In this document: piece after piece, positions 1 through 6,200 of the stretch
Position numbering within the stretch: position 1 is the stretch's first letter
Layout: each line of letters begins with the position of its first letter
Origin: an uncultured Cetobacterium sp.
GTDB lineage: Bacteria; Fusobacteriota; Fusobacteriia; Fusobacteriales; Fusobacteriaceae
Length of the DNA stretch: 6,200 nt
Reading direction: 5' to 3'
Assembly: GCA_900766645.1 (NCBI GenBank)
Contig: CAAFWD010000169.1
Coordinates: 1-6,200 of the forward strand
Made by a program: the position numbers and the translations under genes
The notes under the pieces: generated by a model
Told to the model about the DNA's origin: nothing
Databases searched by the model: none
The model's input: only the letters and a program-made list of their open reading frames with translations

Positions 1-1
1 A

Positions 2-2626
2 GAAAAAACAGATTTTGTTTCAGAAAAAATGGATGGAACATCTCTTAATTTAATTATGGAGGATATGTTAAAGAACTATTTACAATTAAATGTTGAGGTT
101 ATAGAGGAAGAATGGGAAGTTATATATAAAAAATTTAGAAATGATGAGATAGATAGTGTGGCTTTTATGACTAAAAGTAGAGAGAGAAATAAAGATGCAG
201 AGTTTTCACAATCAATATTAGAGGAAAGCTTATATGCAGTTTCTAGAAATACAAAAATATCGACTCCTGAAGATTTAATAGGACAGGATATATACATTAA
301 TAAAAATAGTATATATGTTGAGTTTTTTGATGAGTTTTTAAGAAATAGAAATTTGAAAGCTAATAAAATTCTTGTAAAAAATCCTCTTAAGTATGAAGAT
401 GAAATTATTTTAGACAGTAGCTTTAATCTTACAAATTTTAAACATAATATGGAGCTAATAAAACTTCCAGATACATGCTTTGTAGTTTTAAAAAAATATG
501 AGAAGCTTATTCCAATTGTGAATAATGCAATAAAAGATAGGTATCAAAAAAAGATAGATAAATTTTTAAAGAAAAGAAAAAATCTTCATTTTAGAGAACA
601 GTTTTTTCCAAATTTAACACCTGAGGAAAAAAAGTATTTGGAAAATAAAAAGTCATTTACAATTGTTTATGAAGATGTAGGTAATTATAGTTATTATTCA
701 GATAAATTAAGAATCCACAAAGGGATTCTTCCAAATATAATACAAAATCTTGGGGATAAAATGGATATAGAGATCAAAGAAAGACCTAGAGATAATGGAA
801 CTTGGAGGGAGAATTTAGAATATTTTACTCAAGGGAAAGTTGATATAATTCCTATTTCTAAAACTCGAGAAAGAGAAAAAAAATATTTATTTACAGATTA
901 TATAATAAAGCTACCACTTTATAAGGTAAGTTGTTTAAAAAAAGTGAAAGAAAAAAAAGTAGGTGTATTAGCAGATACTGTAGAGGAATCAGCAGCTAAA
1001 AAGTATTATTTAGAGAGTGAAATAATAATTTATGAAAATTATGGGGATATGGTTAAAGATTTTGAAGAACATAAAATTGAGTCTATTTTAACTTTATATA
1101 CTGCTTATTTAGAACATTTAACTTACACTTTAGATATTATAGAAGAGATTCCAATAAATTTAGCTGTAAATAAAGATAATCATATATTAAGAAGCATTTT
1201 AAACAAAGGAATCACAAAATTATTTGATATAAAAGAAATAATCAAAGGTGCTGATATAGAAAGACAGATGTATCTTAAAGAAAAATCTGAAAAGTCCAAT
1301 AAAATATTTAAAGTTACTTTAGCTTTGGTGAGTGTTTTAATTGGATCTTTATTAATTCTTTTTTACAAAACTTTAAAAATAAAAAAAGAGAAGAATGAAC
1401 TTTTAAAAGATCCACTGACAGGGCTTTTAAGTAGAGCTTCTTACAATGAATTTTGTGAAAATAAAAAAGATAAAAAAGGTGTAGCTATCTTGATTGATTT
1501 AAATAATTTTAAGCAACTTAATGATGAATATGGCCACGATTTTGGAGATTTAGTTTTATCTGAAGTAGGATCTATTTTGAAAAACATATTTGCATCTGAT
1601 TTTCCTTTTAGAATATCAGGAGATGAATTTTATATTTTCAGTAATAGCTATGAAATAGAGGAAAAACTTAATAGCTTAGAAAGTACAGTAAGAAGATCTC
1701 AGTTACTTAGAAGATATAATATAAATCTAAGTTTAGGATACTATATTAAAAATTCTGAAAAAAGCATGAAAGATGCTTTTCAATATGCTGATATGGCAAT
1801 GTATAAAGCAAAAAGAGAGAAATGTTTTTCAAAAGAAGCAACTGATGAATTTATTGATGAAATCAGAAGAATTGAAACAATAAAAAGACTGCTAGAAGTA
1901 AGTATTGAAACTGAAATATACTCTGTTTATCAACCTAAATTTGATATAAAAACTAAAAAAATGGTAGGGGGAGAAGCCTTGGCTAGATGGGAAAATAAAG
2001 AGCTTGGATTTATTTCTCCAGGAGAGTTTATTCCCATTGCAGAGGATTTAAAAATTATTTATAAAATAGATTATAAAATAGCAGAGGAATGTATTAAAAA
2101 TATTTCCCAGTGGGAAAAAGAAGGAAAAATTTCAAAAGATTTTAAAATATCTTTTAATCTTTCAGCTGAAACAGTAAAAAGAGATGATATGGTTAATTTT
2201 ATTGAGATGCTTTTAGTAAAATATAATGTTCCTGGGGAATTTTTAGAAATTGAGATAACAGAAAGTTTATTTTTAAAAGGAACTGAAGAGGTTATAAAAA
2301 AATTAAATCTTTTAAAAAATTTAGGAATACAACTGTCTATTGATGATTTCTCAGCAGGGCATTCAACAGCAGGATTGTTATCTATTTTACCGGTGGATAT
2401 AGTAAAATTTGATAGAAGTTTAATATTAGCTTTTAATGATAATGAAAAAAAAGGAAAGAAAATTTATGAAGGTCTTATAAAAATGATAAAATCTATAGGA
2501 CTTAAAACTTTAGCTGAGGGAATTGAAACTCAAAGCGAGTTAGATTTTCTTGAAAAAAATAGTGTGGATTATGTTCAAGGTTTTTTATTGGGAAAACCTG
2601 TAAAAAAAGAGATATTTTTTAAATAA
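2..2626 (+). CDS. Tandem solute-binding-domain sensor with GGDEF (SGDEF) and EAL domains, 5' partial
   Basis: Probable inner-membrane c-di-GMP turnover protein with a periplasmic sensor. The reading frame is open from base 2. The first ATG (29) is not the true start, because nine upstream in-frame codons plus the sequence after it align with residues about 28 onward of the paralog at 4644 (MDGTSLN against IDGKSFN); about 27 residues are missing. Numbering from the ATG at 29: first flytrap domain to about 195; an LTPEEKKYL linker; second SBP_bac_3-like domain about 208-410 (ending motif FTDYI); one membrane helix about 427-446; GGDEF about 458-600 with D490, N498 and D507 at the GTP/metal positions; EAL about 630-860. 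The signature loop reads SGDEF (530-534), and the inhibitory-site RxxD position reads FASD. EAL catalytic residues are all present: Q635, E649, N710, E742, E745, D772, D773, K793, E830, Q850. Phosphodiesterase activity is therefore likely; cyclase activity is possible. The ligand is unknown. The gene converges on the reductase and ends 48 bp from it. Confidence 0.93.
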   Translation, partial: EKTDFVSEKMDGTSLNLIMEDMLKNYLQLNVEVIEEEWEVIYKKFRNDEIDSVAFMTKSRERNKDAEFSQSILEESLYAVSRNTKISTPEDLIGQDIYINKNSIYVEFFDEFLRNRNLKANKILVKNPLKYEDEIILDSSFNLTNFKHNMELIKLPDTCFVVLKKYEKLIPIVNNAIKDRYQKKIDKFLKKRKNLHFREQFFPNLTPEEKKYLENKKSFTIVYEDVGNYSYYSDKLRIHKGILPNIIQNLGDKMDIEIKERPRDNGTWRENLEYFTQGKVDIIPISKTREREKKYLFTDYIIKLPLYKVSCLKKVKEKKVGVLADTVEESAAKKYYLESEIIIYENYGDMVKDFEEHKIESILTLYTAYLEHLTYTLDIIEEIPINLAVNKDNHILRSILNKGITKLFDIKEIIKGADIERQMYLKEKSEKSNKIFKVTLALVSVLIGSLLILFYKTLKIKKEKNELLKDPLTGLLSRASYNEFCENKKDKKGVAILIDLNNFKQLNDEYGHDFGDLVLSEVGSILKNIFASDFPFRISGDEFYIFSNSYEIEEKLNSLESTVRRSQLLRRYNINLSLGYYIKNSEKSMKDAFQYADMAMYKAKREKCFSKEATDEFIDEIRRIETIKRLLEVSIETEIYSVYQPKFDIKTKKMVGGEALARWENKELGFISPGEFIPIAEDLKIIYKIDYKIAEECIKNISQWEKEGKISKDFKISFNLSAETVKRDDMVNFIEMLLVKYNVPGEFLEIEITESLFLKGTEEVIKKLNLLKNLGIQLSIDDFSAGHSTAGLLSILPVDIVKFDRSLILAFNDNEKKGKKIYEGLIKMIKSIGLKTLAEGIETQSELDFLEKNSVDYVQGFLLGKPVKKEIFFK

Positions 2627-2630
2627 AAAG

Positions 2631-2674
2631 AAACCCTTATGACAAGCTTTTTTAGCTCACCATAAGGGTTTTTT
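2631..2674. terminator. Bidirectional rho-independent terminator between convergent genes
   Basis: An 11-bp perfect stem (2631-2641 AAACCCTTATG with 2661-2671 CATAAGGGTTT) encloses a 19-nt loop. The plus strand has six T after the GGG (2669-2674). On the minus strand the stem is followed by a T-rich run (the complement of AAATAAAAAG, 2621-2630). The loop contains a second small hairpin, AGCT-TTTTT-AGCT (2645-2657). It lies between the TAA of the left sensor (2624-2626) and the TAG of the reductase (2675-2677), so it can end both transcripts. Confidence 0.9.
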
Positions 2675-4429
2675 CTATTTTGAAGTAGCAGCAGCTTTAC
2701 CAGCTATTCTTCCAAAAACAGTTATATCTGCAATGGCGTTACTTCCTAAACGATTTTTTCCGTGAATATCTCCAGTTACTTCTCCAGCAGCATAAAGCCC
2801 CTCAATAACTTTTCCGTTCTCATCTAAAACTCTAGTTTCAGAGTCGATAACTAATCCACCCATTGTATGGTGAATTCCAGGAGCATTTTTAAGTAGATAG
2901 TATGGACCTTTTTCAAATCCTATAAGCTTTCCTCTTTTATTAAACTCTAAATCTTTTCCATCTTTTGCGTATTGATTAAATCTAGAAACAGTTTCTTTTA
3001 GCTCTTTAGAATCAATTCCAAAATGATTTGCAACCTCTTCAATAGTATCCCCTTTAACTAATATTCCTCTTCTTAAAAGAGCATCGTACTCACCTTTGTG
3101 GTGAACAGCAACTCCACTTTCATCTAGTTGTTTTTGATCCCAGAACAGATATCCAACTCCACCAGTTTGCTCAGTGATTGCAAAAGAGATAACGTCTCTT
3201 CTTTCAAGTTCTTCAACAAAACGTTTTCCCTCTTTGTTTACTAAAATTGCACTTCCAGTAAGTCTAACGTCTCCAGTGTAAAGAAGAGAACCTGTTTCAG
3301 GGTCGCAAACAGGATATGTTTGAATAAATGCCATATCAGTTGTAGCTGCTCCCACTTTTTCTCCCATTACAATTCCATCACCAGTTATACCAGTTGTATT
3401 TGTAGAAAGAATTTTCTCATCCATTTTAGGATTGTATTTAACTCTCATATCAAGGTTAGAACCAAATCCTCCACTAGCAACTATAACTCCCTTAGATGCC
3501 ATGAATTCATGGTTTTCTGTATCAGTTGTAGCTTTTACTCCAACAACTTTTCCATCTTCAACAATTAGATCTGTAGCTTCAGTTCCCATAAGTACAGGTA
3601 TGTCCATCTTGTTTGCCATAGCCATTAACTTACCAATAACTTCCACTCCACTTGCTCCCTCAGGAACTAAACTTCTTTTTACAGAGTGCCCTCCAAAGAA
3701 CATCTGTCTATCTTCAAATGTAACATTTACAAAATCTTTTAACCATTGTGCTCCTTCAAGAGCTTGATTAGAAAGGATTTTAGCAAGTTCAGGATTACTT
3801 TCGTTATCTCCACCAACTAAAATATCCTTATAGAATTGTTCTTTGCTATCAGATAATCCCTCTTTCTTTTGAACCCAGTTTTCAGGAGCAGCATACTCAG
3901 CTCCAGAGATTAAAGTGTTTCCTCCAGGGAAATCCATTTTTTCTAAAACAACAACATTAGCACCATTTAATTTAGCTTCAATTGCAGCAATAAGTCCAGC
4001 TCCACCAGCACCAATTACAACAACATCATTTTTATGCTCAACGATTTTATCGCTTATTTGAATTTTTTCCTCTTTAATCTTTCTTAAAGCTCTAACGTCA
4101 GCTCCAGAAGATTTTAAAGCGTTAGAAACTGCAGATATTACCCCTCTACTAGTTCCAGTTGCTCCAGCAACAATATCAACACCAAGACCTTGTGTTTTTA
4201 ATATTTTTTTAGGAACAATTGAAGTTGCAGCTTCAGATATGATTGGTGTATCAGTATTTGAAACTATTTTAATATCCTCAATTTTATCTTTAGATAGTTT
4301 AACTTCAACTTTAATCTCCCCTTTGTATCCGTTAGAACTTCCTAAATAAACTCCCTCTTTAAAGTTTTTACCAGCAGCGTTAACTACTAATAAAGCAAAT
4401 AACCCAATTAAAACTGTTTTTCTTTTCAT
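2675..4429 (-). CDS. urdA: Exported FMN-bind/FAD_binding_2 reductase, probable urocanate reductase
   Basis: Likely periplasmic flavoprotein that reduces the C=C bond of urocanate to imidazole propionate in anaerobic respiration. The protein has 584 residues. Residues 1-20 form a signal peptide (MKRK, hydrophobic core, VNAAG) with no lipobox cysteine. An FMN-bind domain spans about 24-110; its motif DIVAGATGTS (85-94) marks T91 as the probable site of covalent FMN attachment by ApbE. The FAD domain starts with VVVIGAGGAG (136-145). Fumarate-reductase-family active-site elements are present: GKRFVEELERRD (401-412, R411 the likely proton donor), HHTMGG (520-525) and NRLGSN (559-564, R560). Where fumarate reductases have a substrate-binding His (AHPT) this protein has Y372 (QTYP), and the TE of VTEAVRG is replaced in TGDVR, giving D387. 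As I recall, Tyr and Asp at these positions are diagnostic of urocanate reductases (Y373/D388 in Shewanella UrdA). The family's heme domain is absent. Alternatives are reductases of other unsaturated carboxylates. The start is fixed by AAGGGG five bases upstream. Base composition is visibly richer in GC than the flanking sensors. Confidence 0.85.
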   Translation of the reverse strand: MKRKTVLIGLFALLVVNAAGKNFKEGVYLGSSNGYKGEIKVEVKLSKDKIEDIKIVSNTDTPIISEAATSIVPKKILKTQGLGVDIVAGATGTSRGVISAVSNALKSSGADVRALRKIKEEKIQISDKIVEHKNDVVVIGAGGAGLIAAIEAKLNGANVVVLEKMDFPGGNTLISGAEYAAPENWVQKKEGLSDSKEQFYKDILVGGDNESNPELAKILSNQALEGAQWLKDFVNVTFEDRQMFFGGHSVKRSLVPEGASGVEVIGKLMAMANKMDIPVLMGTEATDLIVEDGKVVGVKATTDTENHEFMASKGVIVASGGFGSNLDMRVKYNPKMDEKILSTNTTGITGDGIVMGEKVGAATTDMAFIQTYPVCDPETGSLLYTGDVRLTGSAILVNKEGKRFVEELERRDVISFAITEQTGGVGYLFWDQKQLDESGVAVHHKGEYDALLRRGILVKGDTIEEVANHFGIDSKELKETVSRFNQYAKDGKDLEFNKRGKLIGFEKGPYYLLKNAPGIHHTMGGLVIDSETRVLDENGKVIEGLYAAGEVTGDIHGKNRLGSNAIADITVFGRIAGKAAATSK

Positions 4430-4434
4430 TTTTA

Positions 4435-4440
4435 CCCCTT
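4435..4440 (-). promoter_or_regulatory. Ribosome binding site of the reductase
   Basis: The minus strand reads AAGGGG, then five bases (TAAAA), then ATG at 4429-4427. This strong Shine-Dalgarno match fixes the start, and the signal peptide begins directly at that Met. Confidence 0.8.
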
Positions 4441-4469
4441 GTTATGTATTTTTTTAACACGTTATATAA

Positions 4470-4498
4470 TTTATATCATACATTATAATCTATTTCAA
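4470..4498 (-). promoter_or_regulatory. Sigma-70-type promoter of the reductase gene
   Basis: On the minus strand TTGAAA (4498-4493) is followed by a 17-base spacer and TATAAA (4475-4470). Transcription should start near 4463, giving a 5' leader of about 34 bases before the ATG. A small inverted repeat, TAAC-AC-GTTA (4455-4464), sits at the predicted start point, and an AT-only palindrome (4464-4476) covers the -10. Either could be an operator, but AT-rich palindromes are common by chance here. Confidence 0.65.
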
Positions 4499-4530
4499 CG
4501 AAAATTAATCCTAGTATATTAAAAAAAATA

Positions 4531-4559
4531 TTTAAATCAAAAGTTTCATATGATACAAT
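4531..4559 (+). promoter_or_regulatory. Extended -10 promoter of the right-hand sensor gene
   Basis: TTTAAA (4531-4536), a 17-base spacer, then TACAAT (4554-4559), preceded by TGA so that it reads as an extended -10 (TGN-TACAAT). The weak -35 fits dependence on the extended -10. The leader to the TTG start is about 78 bases. It is T-rich and contains two tandem TTTGTTTA units (4600-4615). I see no c-di-GMP riboswitch in it. Confidence 0.55.
4543..4556. promoter_or_regulatory. Near-palindrome, candidate operator
   Basis: GTTTCATATGATAC is symmetric except for one base pair (4545/4554). Its core TCATATGA (4546-4553) is a perfect 8-bp palindrome. It overlaps the spacer end and the first bases of the rightward -10, where a bound protein would block transcription of the sensor gene. 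No regulator is identified, and short palindromes arise by chance in AT-rich DNA. Confidence 0.25.
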
Positions 4560-4630
4560 AAATGACTAAATAAAATTGGGGAATTTATTTAGATCTTATT
4601 TTGTTTATTTGTTTATTTTTTTTGATTAAA

Positions 4631-4646
4631 AGGGGGAAAATATTTG
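4631..4646 (+). promoter_or_regulatory. Ribosome binding site and TTG start of the right-hand sensor
   Basis: AGGGGG (4631-4636) stands seven bases before TTG (4644-4646). An in-frame TGA at 4623-4625 rules out any earlier start. The first in-frame ATG (4740) would remove the whole signal peptide and part of the sensor domain, so TTG is preferred. Confidence 0.8.
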
Positions 4647-6200
4647 CACAAGATACTTATATTTTTTGTGAGTCTATTTTTTTTATCAATTTCAGTTTTT
4701 AGTACAGAAGTAAATTTAGGATTGCTTCAGCATAATCTTATGGAAACAAAAATTGATGGAAAAAGTTTTAACGACCTTATTCTTGATCTTTTAAAAGAAG
4801 AGGGGATAGAGGTCAATGTAGAAAAAGGAAACTGGGGACAGATCAGTAAAAAGTTTCAAAATGAGGAGCTTAATCTTTTTTTTCCAATTCAAAAGAGTGA
4901 TTTTCCAGGGGTGAAAGTAAATTATAGTGAAAATGTTTATTCACAAGTTTTACATGTAGCATCTAATAAAGAGAATATTAGAGGGATGGAGTCCTTGGCT
5001 GGTAAAACTATCTACGTTTTAAGAAATAGTGGAGCTAAAAAATTTTTGCAAAAAAAGTTAAATGATAACAATGTTATTGCCAATATTGAAGTGGTTGATA
5101 GTTTAAAAAACTATGCTGATAATATAATTGTAGGAACATCATCCTACACTCACTCTATGAATTTTACCTATATGATTGGAAAAGTTCCATTTACAGTATT
5201 TGGATATAGTGGGGAAAATAATGATATTTTACAAAAAATAAATAGAGCTTTAGATAGAAAGTATAGAATTATTTTTAATGAACATAGAAAAAAAGTTGAA
5301 AAAAATCTTAGAAAAGAGAAGTTTTTTAAAAGTTTAACATCTGTGGAGCAGGAGTATTTAAATGAGTTAAAAGATATAAACATTGCCTATGAAGAGAATT
5401 CAACTGTTAGTCACTATATTCCCAAAACAAAATCTTATAGTGGACTATTGCCACTAATTTGGAATGAAATAGAGGAGCACTTAAATTTAAAAATCAACAT
5501 TGTAAATAAACCTTATGAAACATGGGATAATTTAATAAAAAAATTTGATAATAGAGAGATTGTATGTTTGGGAGTTGTTACTCATCCTGGAAGAGATGGG
5601 AGATACATATTTAGTGATAAGTTAACAGATATACACACTTATAAAATCTATCGTTCAAATTATAAAGGAAATGTAGATTCAAAAGTAGGTGTAATTAAAA
5701 AATCTATAGAGGATTATATCTCTAAAGATTATTATCCAGAGGGGAATATTCTTAAATATGATAATGCCATTAAACTAGTGGAGGCATTAAAAAGTGGAGA
5801 TGTAACATCTATTCTTCATGTAAATTTTCATTTAGCTGGAGTAACTGGTTTCACTTCTGAAATTTTTTATTCATTTCCTATGAATCTAGCTTTTAATAAA
5901 GAGGATGTAGTTTTAAAAAATATATTTAATAAAGCTTATAAATATCTAATAGATATAGATTTATTAACAGAACAACGTATAGAGAGTGAGAAAAGATTTT
6001 CAGAATTAAAAGTGAAAGAAGCTGAATATTTAAGAGGGTTATTATATAAAGGAGCAGTGCTATTTTTTATATTTATATCAATAGTATTAGGTGCTTTCTT
6101 CATTGAAAAAAGAAAAAAAGCAAAAAATCTTGAGAAAATAGCTTTTTATGATACTCTTTCCACACTTGGAAATAGATATAATTTTAATAGTGCCTGTAAA
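4644..6200 (+). CDS. Tandem solute-binding-domain sensor with GGDEF domain, 3' partial, TTG start
   Basis: Diverged paralog of the sensor at 2-2626. 519 codons stay open to the last base of the window, so the gene continues to the right. Residues 1-20 are a signal peptide (MHKILIFF then a hydrophobic run, likely cleaved after SVFS). The first flytrap domain spans about 22-215. An LTSVEQEYL linker typical of tandem BvgS-like sensor domains follows, then a second SBP_bac_3-like domain about 245-450. A short, probably helical stretch (about 452-469) leads to one membrane helix at about 470-487, followed by EKRKKAKN on the cytoplasmic side. The GGDEF domain begins with FYDTLSTLGNR (D503); its catalytic loop and any EAL domain lie outside the window. 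The paralog and the known family predict GGDEF and possibly EAL, but only the first part is visible. The gene is divergent from the reductase, with 214 bp between start codons. Ligand unknown; flytrap domains usually bind amino acids or other small polar solutes. Confidence 0.9.
   Translation, partial: MHKILIFFVSLFFLSISVFSTEVNLGLLQHNLMETKIDGKSFNDLILDLLKEEGIEVNVEKGNWGQISKKFQNEELNLFFPIQKSDFPGVKVNYSENVYSQVLHVASNKENIRGMESLAGKTIYVLRNSGAKKFLQKKLNDNNVIANIEVVDSLKNYADNIIVGTSSYTHSMNFTYMIGKVPFTVFGYSGENNDILQKINRALDRKYRIIFNEHRKKVEKNLRKEKFFKSLTSVEQEYLNELKDINIAYEENSTVSHYIPKTKSYSGLLPLIWNEIEEHLNLKINIVNKPYETWDNLIKKFDNREIVCLGVVTHPGRDGRYIFSDKLTDIHTYKIYRSNYKGNVDSKVGVIKKSIEDYISKDYYPEGNILKYDNAIKLVEALKSGDVTSILHVNFHLAGVTGFTSEIFYSFPMNLAFNKEDVVLKNIFNKAYKYLIDIDLLTEQRIESEKRFSELKVKEAEYLRGLLYKGAVLFFIFISIVLGAFFIEKRKKAKNLEKIAFYDTLSTLGNRYNFNSACK

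Noticed and set aside
76..297. Minus-strand 73-codon open frame
   Set aside because: Antisense shadow of the left sensor; no homology recognised and the plus-strand frame is clearly coding.
3320..3767. Two overlapping plus-strand open frames (3320-3568 and 3432-3767)
   Set aside because: Both lie inside the FAD domain of the reductase on the opposite strand; their composition is that of antisense reading, with no domain recognised.
4600..4615. Tandem TTTGTTTA units as a regulatory repeat
   Set aside because: Only two units in low-complexity T-rich sequence; probably chance.
4576..4629. Possible 17-codon TTG leader peptide before the right-hand sensor
   Set aside because: No ribosome binding site and no attenuator hairpin near it; T-rich chance frame.
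4560..4643. c-di-GMP riboswitch in the leader of the right-hand sensor
   Set aside because: No GEMM-like conserved bases or paired stems seen; the leader is mostly T and A.
5168..5383. Minus-strand 71-codon open frame
   Set aside because: Antisense to the right-hand sensor; Phe/Leu/Ser-rich composition reflects the complement of Lys/Glu-rich coding sequence.
1..6200. CRISPR array, tRNA, rRNA, insertion sequence or phage genes
   Set aside because: No spaced direct repeats, tRNA-like cloverleaf, transposase motifs or terminal inverted repeats were seen on either strand.

Overview
The window is AT-rich DNA, probably from a strictly anaerobic Gram-negative bacterium of the Fusobacteriota (Fusobacterium or a close relative). 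I infer this from the codon use (AAA, TTA, ATA and AGA dominate), the strong purine-rich ribosome binding sites, and the pairing of an exported FMN/FAD reductase with c-di-GMP sensor proteins. Sequence alone does not prove the genus.

Layout: (1) 2-2626 (+) is the 3' part of a large membrane sensor with tandem periplasmic solute-binding (Venus flytrap) domains, one transmembrane helix, a GGDEF domain (motif SGDEF) and an EAL domain. Its true start lies left of the window. (2) 2631-2674 is a bidirectional rho-independent terminator between convergent genes. (3) 2675-4429 (-) encodes an exported FMN-bind plus FAD_binding_2 reductase. It has Tyr and Asp where fumarate reductases have substrate-binding His and Glu, which points to urocanate reductase (UrdA). 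(4) 4430-4643 is a 214-bp divergent intergenic region with a good promoter on each strand and a near-palindrome over the rightward -10. (5) 4644-6200 (+) is a second sensor of the same architecture, a diverged paralog of the first. It starts at TTG, has a clear signal peptide, and runs off the right edge just inside its GGDEF domain.

How it may work together: two related ligand-sensing c-di-GMP proteins flank a respiratory-type periplasmic reductase that probably uses urocanate (a histidine breakdown product) as electron acceptor and makes imidazole propionate. Tandem Venus-flytrap sensors usually bind small polar metabolites. One hypothesis is therefore that they read the reductase substrate, its product or a related amino acid and convert it to c-di-GMP turnover. 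The sequence supports the gene neighbourhood and the domain architecture; the functional link is inference.
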